The translations under genes and the position numbers were made by a program. From NCBI GenBank assembly GCA_964523405.1, contig CAZGAQ010000013.1:1-64000 (forward strand): DNA of 64,000 bases, in the 5' to 3' direction. Positions 1-8,393 of this stretch are shown here, one piece after another. The notes beneath the pieces are model-generated. The model had not been told where the DNA came from. It did no database searches and saw only the letters and a list, made by a program, of their open reading frames with translations. Position 1 is the stretch's first letter, and each line of letters opens with the position of its first letter. The stretch comes from CAZGAQ01 sp964523405. Lineage in GTDB: Bacteria > Planctomycetota > Phycisphaerae > UBA1845 > Fen-1342.

Positions 1-54
1 AACTGGCGGGACATCGATCCGTTCATCGCCCTGATGAACACGACCTGCCCGTAG
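1..54 (+). CDS. C-terminal end of a dockerin-tailed exported protein (partial)
   Basis: The window opens inside a gene. Frame 1 reads NWRDIDPFIALMNTTCP and then TAG. The same ending closes the proteins at 606-4604, 37001-40324 and 40739-42211, so this is the second EF-hand of a dockerin-like tail. The body of the protein lies upstream of the window and cannot be named. Known: dockerin modules are paired calcium-binding loops; in planctomycetes such tails sit on secreted or surface proteins. A hairpin 50 bases downstream probably ends its transcript. Confidence 0.8.
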   Translation, partial: NWRDIDPFIALMNTTCP

Positions 55-605
55 TCTCGTGCTCCTGGCCGCCAGGCGGCCGGTGCACCCCAACGTCTGA
101 TTCCCGCGAGCCGGGCCGGCCAACACCGCCCGGCTCGCGGTGTTTCTCAACCCCGCCGCCCCGCCTCCGGCGTTAAGGTCGAGCCGCAGCGGGTTTTATG
201 CTTGCCAGCGTCGTGGGTGGCCGGGTAAGCTACCGATAGTGTGGGATGGGATCTGCAGATGCAGGGAGTTGAGGCTCCCGGCCCGTCGACGAAGGGTACC
301 GCCCCGCGGATGGCGACTCCGGTCACGTTCTTGGTCGCTGCGTACGGCACACGGCGGGTGCAACCACGCTTGCGGGTCCCGCAACACTGGAGGACTGGAG
401 GCATGCGCACCAGCGTGGCGCTCGTGAGCTGCGCCGTCGCGCCTGCCGCTCCGTCCCAAGTATGTCTTTGCCCTACTTCCCCCAACCTGGTCCCGTCAGT
501 CACGCACGGATCGCGGTCTGCCGAGCGCGGCCGGACCCGCGCTGGACGCGCGGCGCTGGAGGGTGCCGCGCGCATGGCTTGCTCAGAGAACGAAGGAGAG
601 CGGTA
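55..605. other. Intergenic region upstream of the C25 peptidase
   Basis: 551 bases between the dockerin fragment and the peptidase. It holds the hairpin terminator at 104-147 and, at its right end, the GAAGGAGAG ribosome site at 592-600. The short open frames here are GC-rich shadows with no recognisable protein. I see no convincing promoter, although one for the peptidase must lie here. Confidence 0.6.
104..147 (+). terminator. Intrinsic-type terminator after the dockerin gene
   Basis: A perfect 12-base stem (CCGCGAGCCGGG at 104-115 with its complement at 129-140) encloses a 13-base loop and is followed by TGTTTCTC. The core of the stem recurs in the hairpin after the C25 gene at 4651-4679. 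Confidence 0.65.
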
Positions 606-3600
606 ATGAGAGTCTCGAATGCTCATGGCTGGTTGCCCCGCACGGGTCTGTTCCTATTGGTCCTCGTCGGAGTGGCCTGGGCCCAGGGCGCCAGCGTGGC
701 CACGGCCGTGCTGGATAACACCCCCCAGCACGTCGTGCTGCGCTTCGATTTCGCCAGTCCGCGGATGGAAACCGTCAACATTGCCGGCGTGCCGTATGTG
801 CAATTGTCGCTGGAACGCGGCGTCCGCACCTGCACGGCCGGCGCACCGGAGCTGCCCAAGGCGGCCCGCAGCATCATCCTGCCCGACACGGGCGGCGTCA
901 GCCTGCGCGTCGTGAGCGCGAACTACACGGACCTCACCGACCTCGCGGTCGCCCCCTCGAAGGGTCTGCTGCTGCGCACGGTGAACCCGGATGACGTGCC
1001 CTACACGTTCGGGCCGGAATATAGCCAGGATGCCTACTATCCTGGCGCGCTGGCGGAGGTGGGCGAGCCCTACATCCTGCGCGATTACCGCGGGGCAGTC
1101 GTGACGATCTACCCGGTGCAGTACAACCCCGTGCAGCACACGCTGCGCGTCTACAGCGACATCACGGTGGAGGTGCTGACCAACCAGCCCGGTGGCGTCA
1201 ACGAGCTGGACCGCAGTCTCCCGCAGCCTGGGCCGGATGCCTCGTTCGAGGCCATCTATCGCGAGCACTTCGTGAACAGCAGCTCGGCCGGGCTGCAGCG
1301 CTACAACCCGCTCAACGAGGACGGCAACCTGCTGATCATCTGCCATGACGCCTGGCTGGGGAACATCCAGCCCCTCGTCACCCACAAGACAGCCCACGGC
1401 GTGCCGACCACGGCCGTCGGCGTCGCCACGATCGGGAACACCGCTACCGCCATCAAGACCTACATCCAGAACACCTACAACGCCGGCGGCCTGGCCTATG
1501 TCCTGCTGGTCGGCGATAGCACGCAGATCGCCACGCCGAGCGCCTCCGGCGGCGCTTCGGACCCCAGCTACGCCAAGCTGGCCGGCAACGACAATTACCC
1601 CGATATCATCGTCGGCCGCTTCTCCGCCGAGACGGCGGCCCAGGTCGACACACAGGTGCAGCGCACGATCGCCTACGAGACGCTGCCCGCCCCGACGCAG
1701 GATTGGTTCTGGAAGGGCGTCGGCATCGCGTCCAGCCAGGGCGCCGGCCAGGGCGATGAAGGCCAGGCTGACTATGTGCACATCGGCGCCATCCGCACGC
1801 AGCTCCTGGGCTGCGGCTACACGCTGATCGACGAAATCTACGACACCAACGGCGGCACGGCCCAGATGGTGAGCAACGCCGTCAACGCCGGGCGCGGCGT
1901 CATCAACTACTGCGGCCACGGCAGCACGAACGCCTGGTCATCCACCGGTTTCTCGAGCACCAACGTCAGTGCCCTGACCAACCAGGGCAAGCTGCCGTTC
2001 ATCTTCAGCGTCGCCTGCGTCAACGGCGATTTCGATGGCCAGACCTGTTTCGCGGAGGCTTGGCTCCGCGCTGCCCAGAGCGGCCAGCCGACGGGCGCCG
2101 TCGCCACGTACATGTCCTCGATCAATCAAAGCTGGGCTCCGCCGATGCAGGCCCAGGACGAGTTCGCCAACCTGATCTGTGCCGAGGCCTACACCACGGT
2201 TGGCGCGCTGTACTACGCCAGCTCCTGTTCGATGATCGACGCCTACGGCTCCGGCGGCGCCGACATGTTCAACACGTGGCACATTTTCGGCGACCCGTCG
2301 TTGCACGTGGCCATCACCTGCAGTGACCAGGGCACCATCACACTCGATGCCGGCAAGTACGCCTGCCAGGACGTCGTGACTGTCCTGGTCAGCGACTGCG
2401 GCCTGAACACCAATGACAACGTCGCCGATACCGCCACCGTTACCGTTACCTCCACGTCCGATCCCGTGGGCCAGACCGTGACGATCACCGAGAACGGCCC
2501 CGCCAGCGGGCAGTTCGTCGGCACCTGCTACGTCAATACCACCGGCGGCGGCGGCGTGCTCGTGACCTCCGGCGACACGCTCACCGCCACGTACATCGAC
2601 GCCGATAACGGCCAGGGCGGCACCAACCTCACGGTGCAAACCACGGCCGCGATCGACTGCACCGGCCCGGCGATCGCGAACGTGCATACCAGCAACTTGC
2701 AGGCCCGCAGCGTGACGATTGACTTCAACACCAACGAGCCCGCCAAGGGCACGGTCCGCTACGGCTTCACCTGCGCGGCGCTGACTTCCGTGGCCAGCAG
2801 CAGCGGCTTCGCGACCGCACCGAGCATTCCCCTGTCCGGTCTGACGGACAACCGTACGTACTACTACAAGGTCGAGGCCGTCGATGAAGCCGGCAATTTG
2901 ACGGTCGACCCCACCTGCTACACCTTCACGACACCCGAAGTGCCGGACTACTACACGCAGTTGTTCACCACCGACAACGATCTGCGGAACATCACCCTGC
3001 AGTTCACCCCCAACGGCAGCGTCGATTTCTACCGCGGCTGCGCGCAGGCGATCACGGCGCTGCCCACCGACCCGACCGGCGGCACCGCACTGGCCATGAG
3101 CGATGACAACAGCCTCGCGGTCACGCTGACCGGCGGCGCCACCGTCAAGCTCTATGGCACGAGCTACGGCGCGTTCTATGTCGGCGCGAACGGGTACATC
3201 ACGTTCGGATCCAGCGACACCAGCTACAATGAATCCCTGTCGACACACTTCAGCAAGCCGCGCGTCGCCGCCTTGTTCGACGACCTGGATCCCAGCTCCG
3301 GCGGGCAGGTGAGCTGGAAGCAGCTCGCCGACAAGGCCGTCGTCACTTGGCTCAACGTCCCCGAACGCAGCGCCACCACCACCAACACCTTCCAGATCGA
3401 GCTGTATTTCGACGGCCGCATCACGGTCAGCTACCTGGCCGTCGCTGCCACGGACGGTCTGGCCGGCTTGGCGCGCGGCAACGGACAGCCCAGTGATTTC
3501 CTGATGTCCGATTTGTCGGCCCTCGGCCCCTGCCAGACATTCCCCCCCGTGGCCAGTGACGTCGGCACCGCGGCCGGAAGCGGCCAGGCCAAGGCGGTGA

Positions 3601-4604
3601 ACTTCGTCGCCACGGACGACGGCATGCCGAGCCCTCCGGGCGTCCTCACCTACGTCGTCACCGCGCTGCCGCTCAACGGCCTGCTGCGCGACGCGGGTAA
3701 CGGCGCCATCATCGCGGCGGTGCCCTATCCGCTGGTCAACAGCGGCAAGCAAGTGTCCTATACGTCCGACACGTTCTTTGTGGGCAACGACACGTTCACG
3801 TTCCGGGCGGACGACGGCGGGACGGCCCCCGATGGCGGCGCGTCCAACGCCGCCACCGTCACCATCGCGGTGGGCCCGGTCAAGCATCTGGCCTATAGCT
3901 GGCCGCTGGACTCCGACCCCGGGTGGAACTGCGAGGGCCTCTGGCAGTTTGGCACGCCGACCGGCGGCGGCACGCACGGCGGCGACCCCACCGGCGGCCA
4001 TACGGGCGCCAACGTGTACGGCTACAAGATCAACGGCGACTACACCAGCAGCATGACCCGGCAGTATCTGACGACCACGGCCATCGACTGCCAGGCCCTG
4101 GCGGGCGCCGAACTGCGCTTCTGGCGCTGGCTGGGCATCCAGAACCTGGATCATGCCGGCATTGACGTCTCCCATGACGGCACGAACTGGGTCAACGTCT
4201 GGGAGTACAGCGGCACAAGTCAGTCGCCTACCACTTGGACGCAGTGCACGTATGACCTGTCAGCCGTCGCCGACGGTTTCGCGACTGTGTATGTCCGCTG
4301 GGGCATGGGTACCACCGACACGTCGATCACTTATCCCGGCTGGAACATCGACGACATCGAGGTGTGGGGCATGACCGCCCCGGCCGGTTGCGCGGGCGAT
4401 GCGAACTGCGACGGCACCGTCAACTGGCGCGACATCGACTACTTCGTCGCCGGCATGAACGACCAGAGCATCGGCTGGCGGCTGCTGTTCCAGCCCGGCC
4501 TGCCGACCTGCGCCTATCGCAACCTGGATACCTCGGGCGATGGCCACGTAAACTGGCGTGACATCGATCCGCTGATCGCGCGGATGAACGCGGTCTGCCC
4601 GTAA
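606..4604 (+). CDS. Secreted gingipain-type cysteine peptidase (C25) with dockerin-like tail
   Basis: 1332 residues. The start at 606 is preceded by GAAGGAGAG and followed by a clear signal peptide (hydrophobic TGLFLLVLVGVAWA, then AQG); longer in-frame starts lack this. A propeptide-like region precedes the C25 core, whose catalytic pair is visible: His438 in NYCGHGSTNAW and Cys471 in FSVACVNGDF. The family motif NTWHIFGDPSLH follows. After it come a fibronectin type III-like domain (about 690-777), a nidogen-like beta domain (about 782-978), a cadherin-like stretch (about 980-1088, GNDTFTFRADDGG), a jelly-roll or MAM-like domain (about 1092-1255) and a dockerin-like tail (about 1262-1332). 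Known: C25 enzymes cleave after Arg or Lys; the specificity here is not predictable. Inferred role: extracellular proteolysis at or near the cell surface. Single gene, with a terminator hairpin behind it. Confidence 0.9.
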   Translation: MRVSNAHGWLPRTGLFLLVLVGVAWAQGASVATAVLDNTPQHVVLRFDFASPRMETVNIAGVPYVQLSLERGVRTCTAGAPELPKAARSIILPDTGGVSLRVVSANYTDLTDLAVAPSKGLLLRTVNPDDVPYTFGPEYSQDAYYPGALAEVGEPYILRDYRGAVVTIYPVQYNPVQHTLRVYSDITVEVLTNQPGGVNELDRSLPQPGPDASFEAIYREHFVNSSSAGLQRYNPLNEDGNLLIICHDAWLGNIQPLVTHKTAHGVPTTAVGVATIGNTATAIKTYIQNTYNAGGLAYVLLVGDSTQIATPSASGGASDPSYAKLAGNDNYPDIIVGRFSAETAAQVDTQVQRTIAYETLPAPTQDWFWKGVGIASSQGAGQGDEGQADYVHIGAIRTQLLGCGYTLIDEIYDTNGGTAQMVSNAVNAGRGVINYCGHGSTNAWSSTGFSSTNVSALTNQGKLPFIFSVACVNGDFDGQTCFAEAWLRAAQSGQPTGAVATYMSSINQSWAPPMQAQDEFANLICAEAYTTVGALYYASSCSMIDAYGSGGADMFNTWHIFGDPSLHVAITCSDQGTITLDAGKYACQDVVTVLVSDCGLNTNDNVADTATVTVTSTSDPVGQTVTITENGPASGQFVGTCYVNTTGGGGVLVTSGDTLTATYIDADNGQGGTNLTVQTTAAIDCTGPAIANVHTSNLQARSVTIDFNTNEPAKGTVRYGFTCAALTSVASSSGFATAPSIPLSGLTDNRTYYYKVEAVDEAGNLTVDPTCYTFTTPEVPDYYTQLFTTDNDLRNITLQFTPNGSVDFYRGCAQAITALPTDPTGGTALAMSDDNSLAVTLTGGATVKLYGTSYGAFYVGANGYITFGSSDTSYNESLSTHFSKPRVAALFDDLDPSSGGQVSWKQLADKAVVTWLNVPERSATTTNTFQIELYFDGRITVSYLAVAATDGLAGLARGNGQPSDFLMSDLSALGPCQTFPPVASDVGTAAGSGQAKAVNFVATDDGMPSPPGVLTYVVTALPLNGLLRDAGNGAIIAAVPYPLVNSGKQVSYTSDTFFVGNDTFTFRADDGGTAPDGGASNAATVTIAVGPVKHLAYSWPLDSDPGWNCEGLWQFGTPTGGGTHGGDPTGGHTGANVYGYKINGDYTSSMTRQYLTTTAIDCQALAGAELRFWRWLGIQNLDHAGIDVSHDGTNWVNVWEYSGTSQSPTTWTQCTYDLSAVADGFATVYVRWGMGTTDTSITYPGWNIDDIEVWGMTAPAGCAGDANCDGTVNWRDIDYFVAGMNDQSIGWRLLFQPGLPTCAYRNLDTSGDGHVNWRDIDPLIARMNAVCP

Positions 4605-4650
4605 AACGACCACCGACCGGTCCCTACCAGTCCCGCATTGGACATGAGCC

Positions 4651-4684
4651 AGCGAGCCGGGCCAGCCGCCCGGCTCGCTGCTTG
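4651..4684. terminator. Bidirectional hairpin between the C25 gene and purQ
   Basis: A perfect 11-base stem (AGCGAGCCGGG at 4651-4661, complement at 4669-4679) with a 7-base loop, followed by GCTTGTTG. It sits between two convergent genes and can serve both. Its core repeats that of the hairpin at 104-140. Confidence 0.6.
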
Positions 4685-4711
4685 TTGCGCGTCGGACCCC
4701 CAAGTCGTCGG

Positions 4712-5497
4712 TCAGCGCAAGTGCGCCACGGCGCGGCGGAACAAGGCCAGTCCGTCGCCCTCCGGCCGGGCCGGTTGCGCGGTCCAGCACGGATGCTGCG
4801 TCCAATCCACGAACCGCTCCGGATGCGGCATGAGCCCCAGCACGCGCCCGGTCTCGTCGCACAAACCGGCGATGTCCCCCGTGCTGCCGTTCGGGTTGAC
4901 GGGCAAACCTACAGCCTGGCCCGATCCCGCGGGCGGCGCGACGTAGGCCAGGGCGTCCAGCCCGGCCGCCCGCACCGCGTCAAACTCGGCCGCGGTCGTG
5001 AACGCCACGCGCCCTTCACCGTGCGCGATGGGCATCTCGTAGCAATGGCCAACCTCCAGGAATACGCACTGCTGGCTCCGTGCCTGCAGGCAGACCCACC
5101 GATCCTGGAAACCCGGCGGCTCGTTGGCCGCCACCGTGCACGTCCGGGGCTGGCCGTTCACGCGCCGCCGCGGCAGAATGCCGGCCTGCACCAGCACCTG
5201 GAAACCGTTGCAGATGCCCAGCACCAACCCGCCCTTGTCGATAAACTCGTGCAACGCGCCGAGCAGGTGCCGCTCGAGCTGCGCGGCCAGAATGCGCCCC
5301 GCCCCGATGTCATCACCGTAACTGAAGCCCCCCGGCAACGTCAGCACCTGGTGACTCCGCAGCAGGTGCGGTTCGGCGATCAGCCGCCGCACGTGTACGC
5401 GCTCGATCCGCGCCCCCGCCAGCTCCCACGCATGCTGCGCCTCCAGGTCACAATTGGTGCCGGCCGAACGGAGAATCAGGACACTGGGCTGCGCCAC
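4712..5497 (-). CDS. purQ: Phosphoribosylformylglycinamidine synthase, glutaminase subunit
   Basis: PurQ is a class I glutamine amidotransferase. It releases ammonia from glutamine for the FGAM synthase step of purine synthesis, working with PurL and PurS, which are not in this window. 261 residues from the GTG at 5497. This start is chosen because AGGAGG lies 8 bases before it, whereas a TTG further upstream would overlap that site. Visible motifs: N-terminal SVLILRSAGTNCD, FSYGDDIGAGR, nucleophile Cys96 in GICNGFQ, and His-Glu in LMPHPERF. The region after the nucleophile (RRRVNGQPRTC to AHGEGR) is typical of longer PurQ forms. It follows pyrG by 36 bases and is probably cotranscribed with it. 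Confidence 0.93.
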   Translation of the reverse strand: MAQPSVLILRSAGTNCDLEAQHAWELAGARIERVHVRRLIAEPHLLRSHQVLTLPGGFSYGDDIGAGRILAAQLERHLLGALHEFIDKGGLVLGICNGFQVLVQAGILPRRRVNGQPRTCTVAANEPPGFQDRWVCLQARSQQCVFLEVGHCYEMPIAHGEGRVAFTTAAEFDAVRAAGLDALAYVAPPAGSGQAVGLPVNPNGSTGDIAGLCDETGRVLGLMPHPERFVDWTQHPCWTAQPARPEGDGLALFRRAVAHLR

Positions 5498-5533
5498 GGG
5501 CGAGGCCTCCTGCAACTGCGCGCGAGATGAAAT

Positions 5534-7336
5534 CTACTTTGCGACACCCTGGCCGCGGGGGGCAGCGGCGGGACTGGCCGCCTGGGTCAGCTCGCCCGGG
5601 TAGACCAGCGGCTCGTTGTAGTCGCTGTACGCGCGCCGCAGCGCGGCGTGCGCGAGGCCCAGAAACATCGGCTGGGGTGCCAGTGGCCGACTGGTCAATT
5701 CGGGGTGGGCCTGGGTGCCGACGAAATACGGATGCATGCTGGTGGGCAGCTCGAGCAGGTGCATGATCTCGGCCCGCGGCGAGCGACCGGAGAAGATCAA
5801 CCCGGCGGCTTCGAGTTGGGGGATGTAGCGCGGATCGACCTCGTAACGGTGCCGAAAACGCTGCCGCGTGCGCGGCCCGAACATCCGGTAGGCCAGCGTC
5901 CCCTCTTTCACCACAATGTCGTGCCCCCCAAGCCGCATGCTGCCCCCCAGCCCCTCGATCTTCTTCTGCTCGGGCAGGAGGTCAATCACCGGGTAGCGGC
6001 ACTCGTTGTCGATCTCGGTTGAATCCGCCCCCGCCATCCCGCACACGTTCCGCGCAAACTCGATCACCGCCATCTGGAAGCCGTAGCAGATGCCCAGGCA
6101 CGGTAGGCGACTCTCGCGGGCGTATTTCAGACAGGCGATCTTGCCCTCCGCGCCGCGCGTCCCGAACGCCCCCGGCACGATGATGCCGTGCAAATCCTTC
6201 AGCGCCTCGTGGACCGTGGCATCCGTCAGCTCCGACGTGTCCACCCACACGACCTGAACCTTGCAGCCCAGATGCGGCCCGCAGTGCTCGAGCGCCTTGA
6301 GGATGCTCGCGTACGCGTCGCGCACGGCCGTGTACTTGCCGGTAATGCCGATCGACACCTGGCGGGTCGCGTTGCGCATGCGGGTGAGGTAGCCCGTCCA
6401 GCGCTCCCGGGCCTGCCGCTCCTCCTCTTCGCTGGCGCGCGGCTGCAGCTGCAGCCAGTCCATCACGGCCTTGTCGTAGCCCGCGCCGCGGAGCAGCTCG
6501 GGAATCAGGTACACGCTCTCGCAGTCGTGCATGCTGAACACGCGTTCCGGCGGCACGTTCGAAAACAGCGCGATCTTCTCACGCACCTTCCGCGTGACCG
6601 GGGACGCCGCGCGACAGGCGATGATGTGCGGCTGAATCCCGCTCTCCAGCAGCCGGCGGATGCCGAGCTGGGCGGCCTTGCTTTTCTGCTCACCCAGGAT
6701 CGTCGGCTCCAGTACGTACGTCAGCGTGACGAAACACACGCTGCGCTGCCCCTCCTCGAACGCCAGTTGCCGCATGGCTTCGATGTAGTGCGCATTCTCG
6801 ACATCGCCGGCGGTACCGCCGATTTCCACGAAGACCACATCCGCGCGGCTCGCCACCGCCAGCTCGCGCAGCCGGTTCTTCACCTCGCCGGTCACGTGTG
6901 GAATCATCTGCACGTCCCGCCCCAGGTACCCGCCCGTCCGCTCCCGCTCCAGCACGCGCCGGAAAATCTGCCCGTTCGTCGCGAAGTTCAGCCGCGTGAG
7001 GTTCTGGCCCAGCGCCCGCTCGTACGTCCCCAGGTCCATGTCGCATTCGGTGCCGTCATCCAGCACGAATACCTCGCCATGCCGGAACGGGTTCAGCGTG
7101 CCCGAGTCGATATTGAGATAGCCCTCCAGCTTGATCGGCGCGACAGTGAGGCCCTTGTCCTGGAGACATTTGGCCAGCGACGAACTGAAAATGCCCTTGC
7201 CCAGCCCGCTCATCACGGTCCCGAAAACCGCGACGAACTTGGTCTGCCCGGGTTGATACCCGGCCGGCAAAGGCAGATAGAACTCCGTCTCGCCCGAGGT
7301 GTTTCGAATGGAGTTGAACAGCCCGTCGTTTTCCAT
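5534..7336 (-). CDS. pyrG: CTP synthase
   Basis: Makes CTP from UTP, ATP and glutamine. 600 residues, against about 545 in E. coli. The ATG at 7336 follows GGTGAG; the open frame extends further upstream but without synthase-like sequence. The N-terminal amidoligase half is divergent but intact in outline: FGTVMSGLGKGIFSSSLA (usual form SSLGKG), DMDLGTYER and FVEIGGTAGDVEN. The C-terminal glutaminase carries LGICYGFQMA with the nucleophile Cys and AHPELTSRP with His-Glu. The extra length lies partly in about 30 residues before the first motif. It lies between kdsB and purQ on the same strand. kdsB uses CTP, and pyrG-kdsB pairing is common. Confidence 0.92.
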   Translation of the reverse strand: MENDGLFNSIRNTSGETEFYLPLPAGYQPGQTKFVAVFGTVMSGLGKGIFSSSLAKCLQDKGLTVAPIKLEGYLNIDSGTLNPFRHGEVFVLDDGTECDMDLGTYERALGQNLTRLNFATNGQIFRRVLERERTGGYLGRDVQMIPHVTGEVKNRLRELAVASRADVVFVEIGGTAGDVENAHYIEAMRQLAFEEGQRSVCFVTLTYVLEPTILGEQKSKAAQLGIRRLLESGIQPHIIACRAASPVTRKVREKIALFSNVPPERVFSMHDCESVYLIPELLRGAGYDKAVMDWLQLQPRASEEEERQARERWTGYLTRMRNATRQVSIGITGKYTAVRDAYASILKALEHCGPHLGCKVQVVWVDTSELTDATVHEALKDLHGIIVPGAFGTRGAEGKIACLKYARESRLPCLGICYGFQMAVIEFARNVCGMAGADSTEIDNECRYPVIDLLPEQKKIEGLGGSMRLGGHDIVVKEGTLAYRMFGPRTRQRFRHRYEVDPRYIPQLEAAGLIFSGRSPRAEIMHLLELPTSMHPYFVGTQAHPELTSRPLAPQPMFLGLAHAALRRAYSDYNEPLVYPGELTQAASPAAAPRGQGVAK

Positions 7337-7476
7337 GGCACTCACCGGATCCGGCAACCTCCACAGCCCGGCACCGCGTATACACTCCGCCCCGCACACC
7401 ACCACTGCCTGCCCGAGCGACCGAAGGCCCGCGCGGTCATCCGGCCCCGTGCGAGCACGGGCGCCGGAGCGGACCC

Positions 7477-8238
7477 CTAACGGCCACCGGCCCGCTGCCG
7501 CCAGCGGGCCACGAACTGCTCGTAATCTCGTGGGGTGTCCACACCCACGCACGCATGCGGAACAGTCTCGACCGCCAGCGCGTACCCGCGTTCGAGCACG
7601 CGTAGCTGCTCGAGCTTCTCAACCTGCTCCAACTCACCCGGGGGCCAGGTGGCGAGCTCCAGCAGGAACGACCGGCGGTACGCGTACACACCCAGATGCA
7701 GCAACCACGGACCGGGCGGCGCGCCCCCACCACCGTCGCGTGGATATGGTATCAAAGATCGAGAAAAATACAGCGCCCGCCGCGCCGCATTGAGCACAAC
7801 CTTCACCGCATTGGCGTCCCGCGGATCGCCCTCCGCCGGAAACGGTGTCGCCAGCGTGGCCATCGGGCAGTCCCGCGCCTCGCCCGCCAGCCGCTCCACG
7901 AGCCGATCCAGATACCCCGGCTCCAGCTCCGGCTCGTCACCCTGCACGTTGAGAATGATATCCCCTTCATCACCCGGCAACCCACGCACGACTTCCGCAA
8001 TGCGGTCCGTTCCGCTGGGGTGGTCCGCCCGCGTCATGATCGCGTCCCCCCCGAACGAGCGTACCGCCGCGGCGATCCGCTCGTCATCCGTTGCGACCAG
8101 GCAGTGCTTCACGCGCCGCGCGCTCGTCGCGCGCTCATAAACATGCTGAATCAGGAACTTGCCGGTCGCATTGGCGAGGGGTTTTCCCGGGTATCTGGTG
8201 GAGGCGTAGCGGGCTGGGATGATGGCGACGACGTCCAT
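7477..8238 (-). CDS. kdsB: 3-deoxy-manno-octulosonate cytidylyltransferase (CMP-Kdo synthetase)
   Basis: Activates Kdo with CTP to give CMP-Kdo for lipid A core assembly in the cytoplasm. 253 residues, a normal length. Motifs: VVAIIPARYASTRYPGKPLA (nucleotide-binding loop), VATDDERIAAAV, ADHPSGTDRIAEV, and ILNVQGDEPELEP for the metal site. The C-terminal part ends with ACVGVDTPRDYEQF, also typical. The ATG at 8238 has no strong ribosome site. It is the first gene of the kdsB-pyrG-purQ run (140 bases to pyrG). It implies that this planctomycete makes a Kdo-containing glycolipid. Confidence 0.93.
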   Translation of the reverse strand: MDVVAIIPARYASTRYPGKPLANATGKFLIQHVYERATSARRVKHCLVATDDERIAAAVRSFGGDAIMTRADHPSGTDRIAEVVRGLPGDEGDIILNVQGDEPELEPGYLDRLVERLAGEARDCPMATLATPFPAEGDPRDANAVKVVLNAARRALYFSRSLIPYPRDGGGGAPPGPWLLHLGVYAYRRSFLLELATWPPGELEQVEKLEQLRVLERGYALAVETVPHACVGVDTPRDYEQFVARWRQRAGGR

Positions 8239-8393
8239 GTGCCGCGGGTCCGCTGAAGCCGACGTACCGGGTTAGGTTGCTCAGGCCGCGCATGATAGCG
8301 ACATCCGCCTCGCGTGCAAACGGAAAACCCGGCCGGCCGGGGACGCCGCGCGGCCCCCGCCCCCATCGCTCGTCACCGCCCCACCGTGGAGCC

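Noticed and set aside
202..231. Promoter for the C25 gene (TTGCCA with TAAGCT)
   Set aside because: The -10 match is poor and the spacing is 18 bases; there is no paralogous leader to support it.
1938..4175. Long minus-strand frame inside the C25 peptidase gene
   Set aside because: Repetitive Gly/Ala/Arg/Val composition and exact antisense position mark it as a shadow of the plus-strand gene.
7337..7552. Upstream extension of pyrG
   Set aside because: The 72 extra residues look unlike CTP synthase and overlap the end of kdsB. The ATG at 7336 has a ribosome site.
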